Below are positions 55,072 to 63,333 of a stretch of DNA of 64,000 nucleotides, in pieces; the first letter of the stretch is position 1; every line of letters starts with the position of its first letter. Both the position numbers and the translations under genes were made by a program. A model generated the notes under the pieces. It was not told where the DNA came from. It saw nothing but the letters and a program-made list of their open reading frames with translations, and made no database searches. This stretch comes from Tianweitania sp. UT-5YL-CI-8 (lineage in GTDB: Bacteria > Pseudomonadota > Alphaproteobacteria > Rhizobiales > Rhizobiaceae): contig NZ_JASCRR010000005.1 of the NCBI RefSeq assembly GCF_030010215.1, positions 124,001-188,000 on the forward strand, written 5' to 3'.

Positions 55072-56328
55072 ATGCGACCGGTTTTCGGCGGCATAGACTT
55101 TGGCACTTCCAACTCGACCGTGGGCGTGATGACCGGCAACCGCGCCCGCCTCGTCGCGCTGGAGGGCGAGCAGGTGACGCTTCCGAGCGCCGTCTTCTTC
55201 AACTTCGAGGACAACCAGACCTATCTCGGCCGCAAGGCGATTTCGGAATATACCGACGGCGCCGAGGGACGGCTGATGCGCGCGCTGAAAAGCGTTTTGG
55301 GCAGTTCGCTGGTGCATGAGAAAACGCGCATCAAGACGAAATACATCGCCTTCACCGACATCATCGGCATGTTCGTCGCCAACCTGAAGGCGAAGCTCGA
55401 AGCCGATGTCGGCGGCGCGGTCGACACCGTCGTGCTCGGCCGTCCGGTGCGTTTCGTGGACGAGGACGACAGGGCCGACGCCGATGCGCAGAACGAACTC
55501 GAAAAAGCCGCCCGCGCGCAAGGCTTCAGGAACATCGCCTTTCAGTTCGAGCCGATTGCCGCGGCACTCGACTACGAGCAAGGCGTGGCCCGCGAGGAAC
55601 TGGCGCTGATCGTCGACATGGGCGGCGGCACCTCGGATTTTTCTGTGGTGCGCGTCTCGCCCGAGCGCGCGCGCTCCACCGACCGCAAGGACGACATCCT
55701 GGCCAATCGCGGCATCCATATCGGCGGCACGGATTTCGACCGGCTGTTGAGCATCGCCCATGTCATGCCCGAACTCGGCTATCTGACGCCGACAAAGGAC
55801 GGCAAGCGCAACCTTCCGGCAGGCTATTTCATCGACCTCGCCACCTGGCAGCGGATCAACCTGCTCTACACCGCCAAGGCGATGAACGACCTCAAGCAGA
55901 TCCGCTACGAGGCCGCCCGCCCCGACCTGGTGGAACGCATGATGGCGATTGTCGAGCGCCGCTACGGCCATGCGCTGGCGACCATCGTCGAACGCGCGAA
56001 AATCGCCCTGACCGACCATGAGCGGACCAGCATCGATGTCGACATTCACGGCGCGACCTTCAGCGCGCCGCTGACGCGGCGGGGGCTGGAAGAGACGATT
56101 CGCGGAGAAGTCGGTCGGGTGACCGCGACGGTCGAGCAGACGATCCGCGACGCGGGCATTAAGCCATCGGACATTACGGCAGTGTTTTTGACCGGCGGCT
56201 CGACCGCCATCCCGCTTGCGCGGCAGAGCATCCTGGCGCTGGTGCCCGGCGCACAGGTGGTGGAAGGCGATATGTTCGGCTCAGTCGGGCTTGGGCTCGC
56301 GCTGGATGCACAGCGGAAATTCGGTTAG
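55072..56328 (+). CDS. Hsp70-family protein, YegD-like
   Basis: A 418-residue protein with the nucleotide-binding domain of Hsp70 only. DFGTSNSTVGVM (residues 9-20) is phosphate motif 1, IVDMGGGTSDFSVV (about 180-193) is phosphate 2, and FLTGGSTAIPLAR (about 368-380) is the adenosine motif. The substrate-binding domain is lacking, as in YegD. The function is not known. The ATG at 55072 has AAAGGACGAC upstream. It ends in a 4-bp overlap with the convergent small gene at 56325..56543. Confidence 0.88.
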   Translation: MRPVFGGIDFGTSNSTVGVMTGNRARLVALEGEQVTLPSAVFFNFEDNQTYLGRKAISEYTDGAEGRLMRALKSVLGSSLVHEKTRIKTKYIAFTDIIGMFVANLKAKLEADVGGAVDTVVLGRPVRFVDEDDRADADAQNELEKAARAQGFRNIAFQFEPIAAALDYEQGVAREELALIVDMGGGTSDFSVVRVSPERARSTDRKDDILANRGIHIGGTDFDRLLSIAHVMPELGYLTPTKDGKRNLPAGYFIDLATWQRINLLYTAKAMNDLKQIRYEAARPDLVERMMAIVERRYGHALATIVERAKIALTDHERTSIDVDIHGATFSAPLTRRGLEETIRGEVGRVTATVEQTIRDAGIKPSDITAVFLTGGSTAIPLARQSILALVPGAQVVEGDMFGSVGLGLALDAQRKFG

Positions 56329-56543
56329 AGCGCCGCGCCTTCTTCGTCCTCGACCTCGGCGTCCAGATCGGCATCGAGACGCCGTTCCAGTTCGACCAGA
56401 TCGGCGGGGAGCGGCAGCCCCTGGGCGCGCAGCTCGATCAGCTTGGCACGCAGCTGCTCTTCGAGTTCGCGGATATCCTCGGGCTGGTTGACCATGTCCT
56501 GCATCAGCAGGGCCAGTTCGGCCTTGATGTCTTCGAACGCCAT
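56325..56543 (-). CDS. conserved small helical protein
   Basis: A 72-residue acidic protein, mostly coiled helix (MAFEDIKAELALLMQDMVNQ, then PEDIRELEEQLRAKL) with a C-terminal run of Asp and Glu. It is short, charged and without cysteines. AAAGGACGGTCCC precedes the start. It lies 35 bp downstream of hrcA on the same strand and may be cotranscribed; grpE, often found there, is absent. The function is not recognised. Confidence 0.65.
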   Translation of the reverse strand: MAFEDIKAELALLMQDMVNQPEDIRELEEQLRAKLIELRAQGLPLPADLVELERRLDADLDAEVEDEEGAAL

Positions 56544-56578
56544 GGGACCGTCCTTTCACGTCTCCGCCAGAGCGGCGG

Positions 56579-57661
56579 TCAGCGCAGCATACGCGAAATG
56601 ACCTGCGCGGTGTAGTCGACCATCGGAACGATGCGGGCATAGTTGAGCCGCGTCGGGCCAATGACGCCAAGCGCGCCGACGACGCGCTGGTCCTTGTCGC
56701 GATAGGGCGCAACCACTAGCGACGAGCCCGACAACGAAAACAGTTTGTTTTCCGAGCCGATGAAGATGCGCACGCCCGATCCCTGCTCGGCCAGGTCAAG
56801 CAACTGGATCATGCCGTCCTGGGTTTCGAGATCGTCGAACAGGTGACGCAGCAGGTCGATGTCGGCCTGAGCGGTGACGTTTTCGAGCAGGTTGGACCGG
56901 CCGCGCACGATGATGCGTCCGGGGGTGAGGCCCGGTACGCCGCTCTCCGCTCCGGCCCAGACGGCCAGGCCGCGTTCGATCAGGTCCTGCGACAGCGCAT
57001 CGAGGGCCGCGCGCGTCTCGTCCTTGATGCGGTTGATCTCGATCTTCGCCTCGGCCAGCGTCCGCCCCTGAATATGGGCGTTGAGGAAGTTGGAGGCCTG
57101 ATGCAGCTGCGAAACGGTGACGCCGGGCGGCAGTTCGAACACCCGGTTCTCGACATCGCCGTTCTGCGACACCATCACCGCGAGCGCACGGGTGGGTTCA
57201 AGCTGGATGAATTCGACATGCTTCAGCGAGGTCTCGTTCTTGGCCGCAAGCACCAGCCCTGCCCCGCGCGACAGGCCCGACAGCATCTGGCTCGCCTCGG
57301 TCAGCATGTGTTCCAGAGAGGCACCGCTGCCCGATGCCTTGACCTGGGCGTCGATGATGCGGCGTTCCTCGTCGGACAGGTCGCCGATTTCCATAAAGGC
57401 GTCGACGAAGAAGCGCAGTCCCTTTTGCGTCGGCAGCCGGCCCGCCGAGATATGCGGCGCATAGATGAGGCCGAGCTGTTCCAGATCGCTCATCACATTG
57501 CGTATGGTAGCCGGCGACAGCGACGCCGACAGCATGCGCGAGAGGTTGCGCGAGCCGACCGGCTCGCCGTCGCGCAGGTAGGAGTCGACGATATAGCGGA
57601 AGATATCGCGCGAACGCGTGTCGAGAGACTGCAGTTTGGTATCGATCATCGCCTTGGTCAT
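56579..57661 (-). CDS. hrcA: heat-inducible transcription repressor HrcA
   Basis: A 360-residue repressor. The winged HTH (about residues 5-85) has RDIFRYIVDSYLRDGEPVGS and SPATIRNVMSDLEQLGLIY, and the GAF-like and dimerisation parts follow (ERGLAVWAGAE near the C-terminal third). HrcA represses groESL and related genes by binding CIRCE elements. No CIRCE site was seen in this window. The start at 57661 (MTKAM) is chosen over earlier in-frame codons. It is divergent from rph, the usual arrangement in Rhizobiales. Confidence 0.93.
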   Translation of the reverse strand: MTKAMIDTKLQSLDTRSRDIFRYIVDSYLRDGEPVGSRNLSRMLSASLSPATIRNVMSDLEQLGLIYAPHISAGRLPTQKGLRFFVDAFMEIGDLSDEERRIIDAQVKASGSGASLEHMLTEASQMLSGLSRGAGLVLAAKNETSLKHVEFIQLEPTRALAVMVSQNGDVENRVFELPPGVTVSQLHQASNFLNAHIQGRTLAEAKIEINRIKDETRAALDALSQDLIERGLAVWAGAESGVPGLTPGRIIVRGRSNLLENVTAQADIDLLRHLFDDLETQDGMIQLLDLAEQGSGVRIFIGSENKLFSLSGSSLVVAPYRDKDQRVVGALGVIGPTRLNYARIVPMVDYTAQVISRMLR

Positions 57662-57825
57662 CTGGTCGAACAACCTCCGGGCAAAAGGATATAGGCTCCA
57701 TGGCGTCGAACACAACAGCGGCTTGGCCCTCAGCCTAGCCAAGGTGACGCCTTTTCCTTTGCGCTGGCGGTTCCATGCGGCTACAAGCCCCGCCAGACTC
57801 CGATTTTGAACAGAAAGACCAAACA

Positions 57826-58542
57826 ATGCGCCCTTCCAAACGCCAGTTCGACGAAATGCGCGCCGTCAGCTTCGAGCGCAACATTTCCAAGCATGCGGAA
57901 GGCTCCTGCCTCGTCAAATTCGGCGACACCCATGTGCTGTGCACGGCGAGCCTCGAGGAAAAGGTGCCGGGCTGGATGCGCAACACCGGCAAGGGCTGGG
58001 TGACGGCTGAGTACGGCATGCTGCCGCGCTCGACCGGCGACCGCATGCGCCGCGAGGCTTCATCCGGCAAACAAGGCGGCCGCACACTGGAAATCCAGCG
58101 CCTGATCGGCCGCAGCTTGCGCGCCGTGGTCGACATGCAGGCGCTGGGCGAGATGCAGATCACCGTCGACTGCGACGTGATCCAGGCCGATGGCGGCACA
58201 CGCACGGCCTCCATCACGGGTGCCTGGGTGGCTCTGCATGACTGCCTGCGTTGGATGGAAGCGCGCCAGATGGTGAAGGTCGACAAGGTGCTGAAGGATC
58301 ATGTCGCGGCTATTTCCTGCGGCATCCATGACGGCCAGCCGGTGCTCGACCTCGACTATCTCGAGGATTCGTCGGCCGGCACGGACGCGAATTTCGTCAT
58401 GACCGGCAAGGGCGGCATCGTCGAGATCCAGGGCACCGCCGAGGGCGAGCCGTTCAGCGAAGAGCAGTTCGCAGCGTTGATGGACCTGGCCCGCAAGGGC
58501 ATTACGCGGCTGGTTGGCCTGCAGCAGATGGCGGTGGCGTAG
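57826..58542 (+). CDS. rph: ribonuclease PH
   Basis: A 238-residue 3'-5' phosphorolytic exoribonuclease trimming tRNA 3' ends. [20 protein letters not shown] (about residues 6-25), [15 protein letters not shown] and [20 protein letters not shown] (key RR and GR) are family blocks. Full length. The ATG at 57826 lies 165 bp from the divergent hrcA start. The VOC gene follows after 2 bp, so rph-VOC-rdgB forms one operon. Confidence 0.96.
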   Translation: MRPSKRQFDEMRAVSFERNISKHAEGSCLVKFGDTHVLCTASLEEKVPGWMRNTGKGWVTAEYGMLPRSTGDRMRREASSGKQGGRTLEIQRLIGRSLRAVVDMQALGEMQITVDCDVIQADGGTRTASITGAWVALHDCLRWMEARQMVKVDKVLKDHVAAISCGIHDGQPVLDLDYLEDSSAGTDANFVMTGKGGIVEIQGTAEGEPFSEEQFAALMDLARKGITRLVGLQQMAVA

Positions 58543-58544
58543 GG

Positions 58545-58955
58545 ATGAAACCATCGGCCGTTCTGGAATCGGCGCTGTATGTCGATGACCTCGACGCGGC
58601 AGAGCAGTTCTACGAGCACGTTCTTGGGCTTGAGAAGCTCGCCAAGGTGCCGGACCGTCATGCCTTCTTCCGCTGCGGCCAGGGCGTGCTGCTGCTGTTC
58701 AATGCCGAAGCGACCCGCGAGCCGCCTGCCCCCGACGCAAAACTTCAGGTGCCGCCGCATGGCGCGACCGGGCAAGGGCATCTGTGCTTTTCCGCAACGG
58801 CCGAAGAGTTGGTAGCCTGGGAAGAGCGGCTGACGGACAAGGATATTGCGATCGAAAGCCGCGTCGAATGGCCGGCTGGCGGACGGTCGGTCTATTTCCG
58901 CGACCCGTCCGGCAACTCGCTGGAGTTCGCCGAGCCGAGAATCTGGGGATTGTGA
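58545..58955 (+). CDS. VOC-family (glyoxalase/bleomycin resistance-like) protein
   Basis: A 136-residue protein with two betaalphabetabetabeta units. [20 protein letters not shown] (about residues 9-28) opens the first, and [12 protein letters not shown] and [20 protein letters not shown] close the second, with possible metal ligands His79 (GHLCF) and Glu (LEFAE). The reaction is unknown. It is set between rph and rdgB, overlapping rdgB by one base (TGATG). Confidence 0.85.
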   Translation: MKPSAVLESALYVDDLDAAEQFYEHVLGLEKLAKVPDRHAFFRCGQGVLLLFNAEATREPPAPDAKLQVPPHGATGQGHLCFSATAEELVAWEERLTDKDIAIESRVEWPAGGRSVYFRDPSGNSLEFAEPRIWGL

Positions 58956-59602
58956 TGCGCATACTGGAAGAGCGGAAGATCGTCGTTGCCAGCCACAATG
59001 CCGGCAAGCTGCGCGAGTTCGCAGATCTTATGGCTCCCTTCGGCTTCGAGGCGAAATCAGCCAAGGATTACGGCCTGCCCGAGCCCGACGAGACCGGCAC
59101 GACCTTCGAGGAAAACGCCTACATCAAGGCCTTCGCAGCGGCCAAGGCCACCGGCCTGCCGGCGCTGTCGGACGATTCCGGACTGGTCGTCGACGCGCTC
59201 GACGGTGCGCCCGGCGTCTACACCGCCAACTGGGCCGAACTGCCCGACGGCACGCGCGACTTCGCCATGGCCATGCAGCGCACCGAGACCGCCCTTCTGG
59301 AGCGCGGCGCCACGGAGGCCGCCGACCGCAGCGGCCGCTTCGTCGCCGTCATCTGCGTCGCCTGGCCGGACGGCCATGCCGAATATTTCCGCGGCGAGGC
59401 GGAAGGCACGCTGGTCTGGCCGCCGCGCGGTGGCGACGGGTTCGGCTACGATCCGGTGTTTCTGCCGATGGGCTATGAGAAGACCTTTGGCGAGATGACC
59501 GCGCAGGAAAAGCACGGCTGGACGCCAGGCCAGGCCGAGGCGCTGTCGCACCGCGCCCGCGCCTTCCAGAAATTCGCCCGCGCCATGCTGGGGGTAGATT
59601 GA
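58955..59602 (+). CDS. rdgB: non-canonical purine NTP pyrophosphatase (RdgB/HAM1)
   Basis: A 215-residue enzyme. [17 protein letters not shown] (about residues 10-26) is the substrate loop, [15 protein letters not shown] (about 45-59) and [20 protein letters not shown] hold the catalytic acidic residues, and [13 protein letters not shown] is the C-terminal block. It removes ITP, dITP and XTP. The start overlaps the VOC stop. It is followed by a rhizobial palindrome and hemW, the common rph-rdgB-hemW order. Confidence 0.95.
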   Translation: MRILEERKIVVASHNAGKLREFADLMAPFGFEAKSAKDYGLPEPDETGTTFEENAYIKAFAAAKATGLPALSDDSGLVVDALDGAPGVYTANWAELPDGTRDFAMAMQRTETALLERGATEAADRSGRFVAVICVAWPDGHAEYFRGEAEGTLVWPPRGGDGFGYDPVFLPMGYEKTFGEMTAQEKHGWTPGQAEALSHRARAFQKFARAMLGVD

Positions 59603-59632
59603 CAGCGGAGAAGACTTCAGTTGCGGACTTTG

Positions 59633-59757
59633 CCCCCTCACCCGGCCTCCGCTTCGCTCGGCCACCCTCTCCCCGCTGGGGAGAGGAGAGCGGCGAAGGC
59701 GCGCGCGGCCTCTTCTCCCCTCGGGGAGAAGGTGGCCCGAAGGGCCGGATGAGGGGG
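59633..59757. repeat. rhizobial palindromic element (copy B)
   Basis: A 125-bp element closely matching that at 44934-45059: CCCCCTCACCCGGCC and GGCCGGATGAGGGGG ends, the CTCTCCCCGCTGGGGAGAG stem and a variable centre. It lies between rdgB and hemW. The pair shows that the element is mobile or spread by copying. Confidence 0.93.
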
Positions 59758-59797
59758 TACCACAACCGACAACAGTTCCGACATGGAGGGCAAGCAC

Positions 59798-60970
59798 ATG
59801 CATGAGATGCCCTCGACAACCAACAGCGAACCCGGTTTCGGCGTCTATGTGCATTGGCCGTTCTGCGCGGCCAAATGCCCCTATTGCGACTTCAACAGCC
59901 ATGTCCGCCACCAGCCGGTGGACCAGGAGCGGTTCGCGGCGGCTTTCGCGACCGAGCTTGCGACGATGCGGCAACGCACCGGCGCGCATGAGGTGACGAG
60001 CATCTTCCTCGGCGGCGGCACGCCATCGCTGATGCGGCCCGAGACGGTGGGCGCCGTGCTCGACGCCATCGCCCGGAACTGGACGATAACAGCCGATGCA
60101 GAAATCACGCTGGAAGCCAATCCGACCTCGGTGGAGGCGGAGCGGTTTCGCGGCTATCGCGCCGCCGGCGTCAACCGCGTGTCGCTGGGCGTCCAGGCGC
60201 TGAACGACAAGGACCTGCGTTTTCTGGGCCGCATGCACAGCGTGTCGGAAGCGCTGCATGCCATCGGGCTGGCGCGCGAGATTTTCCCGCGCCTGTCCTT
60301 CGACCTGATCTATGCCCGGCCCGGCCAGACGCCGGACGGCTGGACGGCGGAACTCGAACAGGCGATCGGCTATGCCGTCGACCATCTGTCGCTCTACCAG
60401 TTGACCATCGAGGAAGGCACCCGCTTTCACGCGCTGTACCATGCCGGAAAATTCCAGATCCCGGACGGCGATCACGCCGCCGATCTTTATGCCGCAACGC
60501 AGGAGATCACGGCGGCGCGCGGCCTGCCCGCTTATGAAGTTTCCAACCACGCCCGGCCGGGGGCGGAAAGCCGCCACAACCTGACCTATTGGCGCTACGG
60601 CGAATATGTCGGCGTCGGCCCCGGCGCGCATGGCCGCTTTCTGGAGGACGGCACGCGCATCGTCACCATCGCTGAAAAGCATCCCGAAACCTGGGCAGGG
60701 CTGGTGGAGGCGCAAGGGCACGGCATCGTCGACGGCGAAGTGCTGTCCCGCAGCGAAGAGGCCGACGAGTTTCTTTTGATGGGGTTGCGATTGGCCGAGG
60801 GCATCGACCTCGCCCGCTACGAGATGCTATCGGGCAAGACACTGCCCGCGCGCTATCTCAGCCAGTTGCAGCAGGATGGATTTGTTACGCCCATCGGTAA
60901 TTCACGGCTTCGCGCAACGCCGCAAGGCATGATCGTGCTGGACGCCGTGATCGCCGAGCTGGCACGGTAA
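59798..60970 (+). CDS. hemW: radical SAM haem chaperone HemW
   Basis: A 390-residue radical SAM protein. HWPFCAAKCPYCDFNSH (about residues 19-35) contains CxxxCxxC plus the fourth cysteine position filled by Asp-Phe, as in HemW and unlike HemN. IFLGGGTPSLM and SLGVQALND are SAM-binding segments. It binds haem and helps its transfer. The ATG at 59798 is preferred because GGAGGG lies 7 nt upstream; the ATG at 59783 has no site. A palindromic element separates it from rdgB. Confidence 0.92.
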   Translation: MHEMPSTTNSEPGFGVYVHWPFCAAKCPYCDFNSHVRHQPVDQERFAAAFATELATMRQRTGAHEVTSIFLGGGTPSLMRPETVGAVLDAIARNWTITADAEITLEANPTSVEAERFRGYRAAGVNRVSLGVQALNDKDLRFLGRMHSVSEALHAIGLAREIFPRLSFDLIYARPGQTPDGWTAELEQAIGYAVDHLSLYQLTIEEGTRFHALYHAGKFQIPDGDHAADLYAATQEITAARGLPAYEVSNHARPGAESRHNLTYWRYGEYVGVGPGAHGRFLEDGTRIVTIAEKHPETWAGLVEAQGHGIVDGEVLSRSEEADEFLLMGLRLAEGIDLARYEMLSGKTLPARYLSQLQQDGFVTPIGNSRLRATPQGMIVLDAVIAELAR

Positions 60971-61049
60971 CTCCACGATCTACCTGCAGAGCGGGCGGTT
61001 GACGGTCGCAGGACTGGACAGAACTGGCGGGCTGAGTGCGCATGTGCTA

Positions 61050-61063
61050 AGTTGTACACAACT
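61050..61063. promoter_or_regulatory. palindromic operator of the toxin-antitoxin operon
   Basis: AGTTGT-AC-ACAACT at 61050-61063 is a perfect 6-bp inverted repeat with a 2-nt centre, 18 bp before the antitoxin start. It is of the short type bound by ribbon-helix-helix antitoxins for autorepression. Confidence 0.7.
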
Positions 61064-61081
61064 CAACACAGGAGGGCGATC

Positions 61082-61351
61082 GTGGCAGCCAGCACCACAA
61101 TGACAATTCGGGTCAGTCCCGAGATAAAGCAGAAGCTCGATCGGATCGCGACAGACACACAGCGCAGCAAGTCGTTCTTGGCTGGCGAGGCCGTCGCAGC
61201 CTATGTGGAGCGCGAGCTTGAAATCATCGAGGGTATCAAGCGCGGCAGAGTCGACGCGGCGGCTGGCCGTGTCGTGCCGCATGACGATGCCATAGCCGAA
61301 CTCTACGGCGTGATCGACGCAGCGGAAGCAACGCGAGCCCGCAAGGCGTGA
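61082..61351 (+). CDS. ribbon-helix-helix antitoxin
   Basis: An 89-residue protein. TTMTIRVSPEIKQKLDRIA (about residues 5-23) is the RHH strand and first helix, SKSFLAGEAVAAYVERELE (about 29-47) the second, and the C-terminal DAAAGRVVPHDDAIAELYG is the toxin-binding tail of RelB/ParD-like antitoxins. The GTG at 61082 follows AGGAGGG. It overlaps the toxin gene (GTGA). A short palindrome at 61050 is its likely operator. Confidence 0.9.
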   Translation: MAASTTMTIRVSPEIKQKLDRIATDTQRSKSFLAGEAVAAYVERELEIIEGIKRGRVDAAAGRVVPHDDAIAELYGVIDAAEATRARKA

Positions 61352-61656
61352 AGCGACCCGTCACATGGGCGCGAGAAGCGCTGGACAACATGCGGGAGCA
61401 GATCGCGTTTATCGCCCACGACAACCCGGCGGCCGCGCGACGGGTTGCGGATCGGCTCCGCGACACAGGCGAAGCCCTTGGCGACATCGCGACCGGTCGA
61501 CCAGGCCGCGTGACAGGCACGTATGAGAATCCCGTTACCCGCCTGCCCTATGTCATTTCCTATGAGGTGCGCGCCACTGCGGGCCGCGAGAGCATTGTTA
61601 TTCTGCGCGTGATTCACACGGCACAAGACTGGCCGGCGGAAGAATGGCCGCGCTGA
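61348..61656 (+). CDS. RelE/ParE-family toxin
   Basis: A 102-residue toxin. REALDNMREQIAFIAHDNPA (about residues 9-28), RLRDTGEALGDIATGRPGRV and TRLPYVISYEV, then IVILRVIHTAQDWP are the ParE-type blocks. It probably acts on gyrase (ParE) or on ribosome-bound mRNA (RelE); the RLPYVISY part favours ParE. The GTG start is inside the antitoxin stop (GTGA), typical of coupled toxin expression. Confidence 0.88.
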   Translation: MKRPVTWAREALDNMREQIAFIAHDNPAAARRVADRLRDTGEALGDIATGRPGRVTGTYENPVTRLPYVISYEVRATAGRESIVILRVIHTAQDWPAEEWPR

Positions 61657-61672
61657 CGGCGATGGACTGTTG

Positions 61673-61843
61673 TCAGTGCTTCCCTGTCCGGTCGGCCTCA
61701 TTGGAAGGCGTATCTTTCTCTTCCGGCACGCGCCGTCTGTCGTTTCGGTCTTGCGATACTGCCTTCTGGGCGGTTGGCCGAGCCTGGTCTTTCTTGCCGG
61801 CATAATATGGTTCGAACGCGTCCTGGATTTGGAGGCTGTCCAT
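61673..61843 (-). CDS. small charged conserved-type hypothetical protein
   Basis: A 56-residue hydrophilic protein (MDSLQIQDAFEPYYAGKKDQ, then K/R/E/D-rich to NEADRTGKH). AGGGAGAAAACT precedes the ATG at 61843, a good ribosome site. It probably lacks stable structure. Small proteins of this type occur in rhizobia without known function. It is convergent with the toxin gene and divergent from rsmI. Confidence 0.55.
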   Translation of the reverse strand: MDSLQIQDAFEPYYAGKKDQARPTAQKAVSQDRNDRRRVPEEKDTPSNEADRTGKH

Positions 61844-61989
61844 AGTTTTCTCCCTGTACGGCATGAAAAACCGCGCAGTTGAAAATTTGTTCCCGCATCG
61901 TGGCGGCGCCATGGCGAAAAATCCACCCGTCATCACCTTTTGCAACACGGCGCGCGGCATGCCAAACAGGGCTTTGAAAGCGAGGCGAC

Positions 61990-62889
61990 GTGCAGACTGA
62001 AGACCACAAGCGGGCTTATGTCATCGGGCAGACGGAGATCGTGGCGCGGCCGTTGCCGCCAGCACTTTATCTCGTCGCAACCCCGATCGGCAATCTCGGC
62101 GACATCACCCTGCGAGCACTGGAAACCCTGGCTGCAGCCGACGTGCTGGCCTGCGAGGATACCCGCGTCACCCGCGTTTTGCTCAACCGCTACGGCATCA
62201 GGCAACGGCCAGTCGCCTATCACGAACACAATGCCGACGAAGCCGGACCGAAGCTGATCGAGGCGCTGGAAGCCGGCCGCAGTGTAGCGCTGGTGTCCGA
62301 CGCAGGCACACCGCTGGTGTCAGACCCCGGCTACAGGCTGGTCGGCACCGCTCTGGAGCACGGCATCCGCGTCGTGCCGATCCCCGGCGCGTCGGCGGTG
62401 CTGGCCGCCCTCACCGCGTCCGGACTGCCGTCCGATGCGTTCTTCTTTGCCGGCTTCCTGCCGGTCAAGGACGGACAGCGCCGCTCGCGTCTCGCGGAGG
62501 TCCAGGCCGTGCCCGGAACGCTGGTATTTTTCGAATCGCCGCGACGGCTGGCCGACACGCTGTCCGCAATGGTTGACGTGCTGGGCGTTCGGCAGGCGGC
62601 GGTGGGACGAGAACTGACCAAGACCTTCGAGGAGTTGCGGCGCGGCACGCTCGCCGAGCTCGCAGCGCACTATGCGGAAGCCGACACACCCAAGGGCGAG
62701 GTCGTGCTGTGCGTCGGCCCCAGCGAGGTCAAGGCCGATGCGCCGGAGGATGTCGACAGACTGTTGCTGTCGCTGGCACGCGAAATGCCGGCATCGAAGG
62801 CGGCGGCCGAAGCCGCGCGCATGACCGGAGGCCAGAAGCCGGCGCTGTACCGGCGGCTTCTGGAGCTGAAGGAGAGCGATGGCGGCTGA
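61990..62889 (+). CDS. rsmI: 16S rRNA 2'-O-ribose C1402 methyltransferase
   Basis: A 299-residue tetrapyrrole-methylase-fold enzyme. [20 protein letters not shown] (about residues 26-45) is the RsmI signature, ACEDTRVT and [17 protein letters not shown] (about 97-113) follow, and the C-terminal helix-rich tail is as in RsmI. It methylates C1402 in 16S rRNA. It starts at GTG 61990, and the 5' tail before the core is ordinary. It overlaps yraN by 11 bp; this rsmI-yraN pair is widely conserved. Confidence 0.95.
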   Translation: MQTEDHKRAYVIGQTEIVARPLPPALYLVATPIGNLGDITLRALETLAAADVLACEDTRVTRVLLNRYGIRQRPVAYHEHNADEAGPKLIEALEAGRSVALVSDAGTPLVSDPGYRLVGTALEHGIRVVPIPGASAVLAALTASGLPSDAFFFAGFLPVKDGQRRSRLAEVQAVPGTLVFFESPRRLADTLSAMVDVLGVRQAAVGRELTKTFEELRRGTLAELAAHYAEADTPKGEVVLCVGPSEVKADAPEDVDRLLLSLAREMPASKAAAEAARMTGGQKPALYRRLLELKESDGG

Positions 62890-63253
62890 TCCCTCCAAAC
62901 GGCTGAAGGCGTATCGGCGCGGCCACCGCGGCGAGTGGCTGGCCGCCGCTGCCCTGATGCTGAAGGGATATCGGATCGTCGCCCGCCGCTATCGCACAAA
63001 GCTCGGCGAAATCGACCTCATCGCGCGGCGCAGCGACCTTGTGCTGATCGTCGAGGTGAAGGCCCGCAGGACGTTGCTTGAGGCCATGGATGCGGTCGGC
63101 CACGACTCGCAACGGCGCATCGAGGGCGCAGCGGACCTCTGGCTTGCCAAGCAGCCAGACTATGCGCGGCTGTCGCTGCGCTTCGACATGGTGGCCGTTT
63201 TGCCGATGCGCTGGCCCGTGCATGTGGAAAACGCGTTCTACGGCCGCACCTAA
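62879..63253 (+). CDS. YraN/UPF0102 endonuclease-like protein
   Basis: A 124-residue protein of the Holliday-junction-resolvase-like fold. [31 protein letters not shown] (key G, E, A, G, R, G, E, D; residues 16-46) and [11 protein letters not shown] (about 51-61) supply the E-D-ExK catalytic pattern. The role is not settled; DNA repair or uptake has been proposed. It overlaps the rsmI end. No gshB follows, unlike in several other Rhizobiales. Confidence 0.9.
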   Translation: MAADPSKRLKAYRRGHRGEWLAAAALMLKGYRIVARRYRTKLGEIDLIARRSDLVLIVEVKARRTLLEAMDAVGHDSQRRIEGAADLWLAKQPDYARLSLRFDMVAVLPMRWPVHVENAFYGRT

Positions 63254-63333
63254 AATCGCAAAACTATCGGCTTGCCGTCGCCCCAAGTTGGGTGCAGCTT
63301 TTTCATCTGAAAAACTGGAGTGGGGAACAGACC

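Noticed and set aside
57662-57825. CIRCE operator near hrcA.
   Set aside because: No TTAGCACTC-N9-GAGTGCTAA-like repeat is visible in the hrcA-rph gap.
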